Source: CALHVX01 sp964640725 (GTDB lineage: Bacteria; Pseudomonadota; Gammaproteobacteria; Pseudomonadales; Azotimanducaceae). Taken from it: a DNA stretch of 61,342 nt. The translations under genes and the position numbers were made by a program. The notes beneath the pieces are model-generated. The model searched no databases. It worked only from the letters and a program-made list of their open reading frames with translations, and was not told the origin of the DNA. This document shows, one piece after another, positions 60,664-61,342 of the stretch; the first letter of the stretch is position 1; each line of letters starts with the position of its first letter. The stretch covers positions 1 to 61,342 of the forward strand of contig CAZXIJ010000025.1 in the NCBI GenBank assembly GCA_964640725.1, in the 5' to 3' direction.

Positions 60664-61342
60664 ATGCCTACGATCGAAGCCTGCCGGCTGGCCCTGCGTG
60701 ACGCTCTGCCTGTCGCCGGCCCCGATGTGATCCAGGCGCTGGCCCCCGAGGGCCGGCTGCGGGCGGGCATTAACCTCAGCAATTTCCTGCTGGTGACGAG
60801 CGGGCCTGAGGTGTTGCCGCCCAGCGGGGTATCGCCGGGTATCGCAGATGCCCTGGCGGACCTGCTCGGCTGCGACGTCCAGTATGTGACCTTTCCCTCG
60901 CCCGGTGCTGTCGCCGATGCAGGCAAAGACAACGTCTGGGACATCGGCAACATCGGCGCTGATCCGGCCCGGGCTGCGTTTGTGCGCTTTACGGACGCCT
61001 ACTGCCAGATCGAGGCGACCTGCCTGGTTCGCGGCGCGTCGGCCTTTGCGGCCTTTGCGGACGTCGATCAGCCCGGCATCCGCATCGCGACCAAAGCGCG
61101 CGCGGCCTACACGCTCTGGCTGGAACGCAATCTGAAACACGCCGAACTGGTGCTGTTCGATTCTCCCGACACGGCCGTCGAGGGCTTCCTGAACGAGCCG
61201 CTGGATGTGCTCGCCGGCCTCAGGCCGCGGTTGCTGGAAGACCTGGCGCGCCTGCCGGACACCCGCCTGCTGCCGGAAAAGTTCGCAGCCATACAGCAGG
61301 CCATTGGTACCCCGAGCGATCGCGACCCGGCGGGCAGTGCGT
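60664..61342 (+). CDS. Solute-binding-like protein, no signal peptide (partial at 3' end)
   Basis: The frame is open to the window end (226 codons). It reads like a family 3 extracellular solute-binding domain: LRAGINLSNFLLVTSG, then SPGIADALADLLGCDVQYVT, then DNVWDIGNIGADPARAAFVR, then FTDAYCQIEATCLVRG. No signal peptide precedes it, so it is probably cytoplasmic, or the true start is different. ATG at 60664, ten bases after the acnB stop; likely co-transcribed. The remaining 3' part lies beyond the window. Confidence 0.75.
   Translation, partial: MPTIEACRLALRDALPVAGPDVIQALAPEGRLRAGINLSNFLLVTSGPEVLPPSGVSPGIADALADLLGCDVQYVTFPSPGAVADAGKDNVWDIGNIGADPARAAFVRFTDAYCQIEATCLVRGASAFAAFADVDQPGIRIATKARAAYTLWLERNLKHAELVLFDSPDTAVEGFLNEPLDVLAGLRPRLLEDLARLPDTRLLPEKFAAIQQAIGTPSDRDPAGSA

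Overview
The window is a high-GC, densely coded chromosomal segment, probably from an uncultured, ubiquinone-using gammaproteobacterium. Supporting signs are a GlrK/GlrR-type two-component pair, Coq7, two large TonB-dependent receptors with the EEIVVTA box typical of marine or oligotrophic lineages, an AcnB-type aconitase, a Rieske oxygenase and a GSDH-cytochrome protein. The genus cannot be named from sequence alone. Two runs of 100 N (3930-4029 and 59531-59630) are each flanked by an identical 55-bp sequence. They look like contig-overlap artefacts, not real gaps.

Layout. Positions 1-5.4 kb hold a small unknown gene, glrK-glrR, a secreted EF-hand protein and an Old Yellow Enzyme reductase. 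Positions 5.5-10.4 kb hold an operon of TonB receptor, formylglycine sulfatase and exported nucleoside hydrolase, facing a TPR-sulfotransferase and a second TonB receptor (10.4-15.0 kb). Positions 15-25.4 kb hold mixed metabolic genes: a small membrane protein, a YidB-like protein, an M20 peptidase, a GNAT, a GSDH-diheme cytochrome fusion, an SGNH hydrolase, a thioesterase, coq7, an amine-oxidase remnant, and a Rieske oxygenase with a striking triple half-site operator and a small Cys protein downstream.

The centre, about 25.5-52.2 kb, is the most interesting part. It contains a complete-looking Tad/Flp pilus locus: flp, TadG-like and TadE-like proteins, cpaB, secretin, an FHA-fused TadA ATPase, tadB and tadC, with divergent tadD, DUF192 and tadE genes. 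On the same strand, with only short gaps, it runs into a lipoprotein zincin and then two Sec-exported Rhs/YD-repeat proteins. Each Rhs protein is followed three bases later by a small gene in the immunity position. One Rhs protein ends in a PD-(D/E)XK-like nuclease domain, the other in a His-rich, HNH-like domain. The two share a mature N-terminal Cys/Pro motif and have no PAAR or VgrG. I propose a Tad-pilus-linked contact toxin system; this is inference from gene order.

Positions 52.3-61.3 kb hold a PNPOx-like protein, Hsp20, an ABC exporter whose ATPase gene has suffered an internal deletion that fuses its front half to the permease, its HlyD-type adaptor, acnB (interrupted by the second false gap) and the start of a signal-less solute-binding-like protein.
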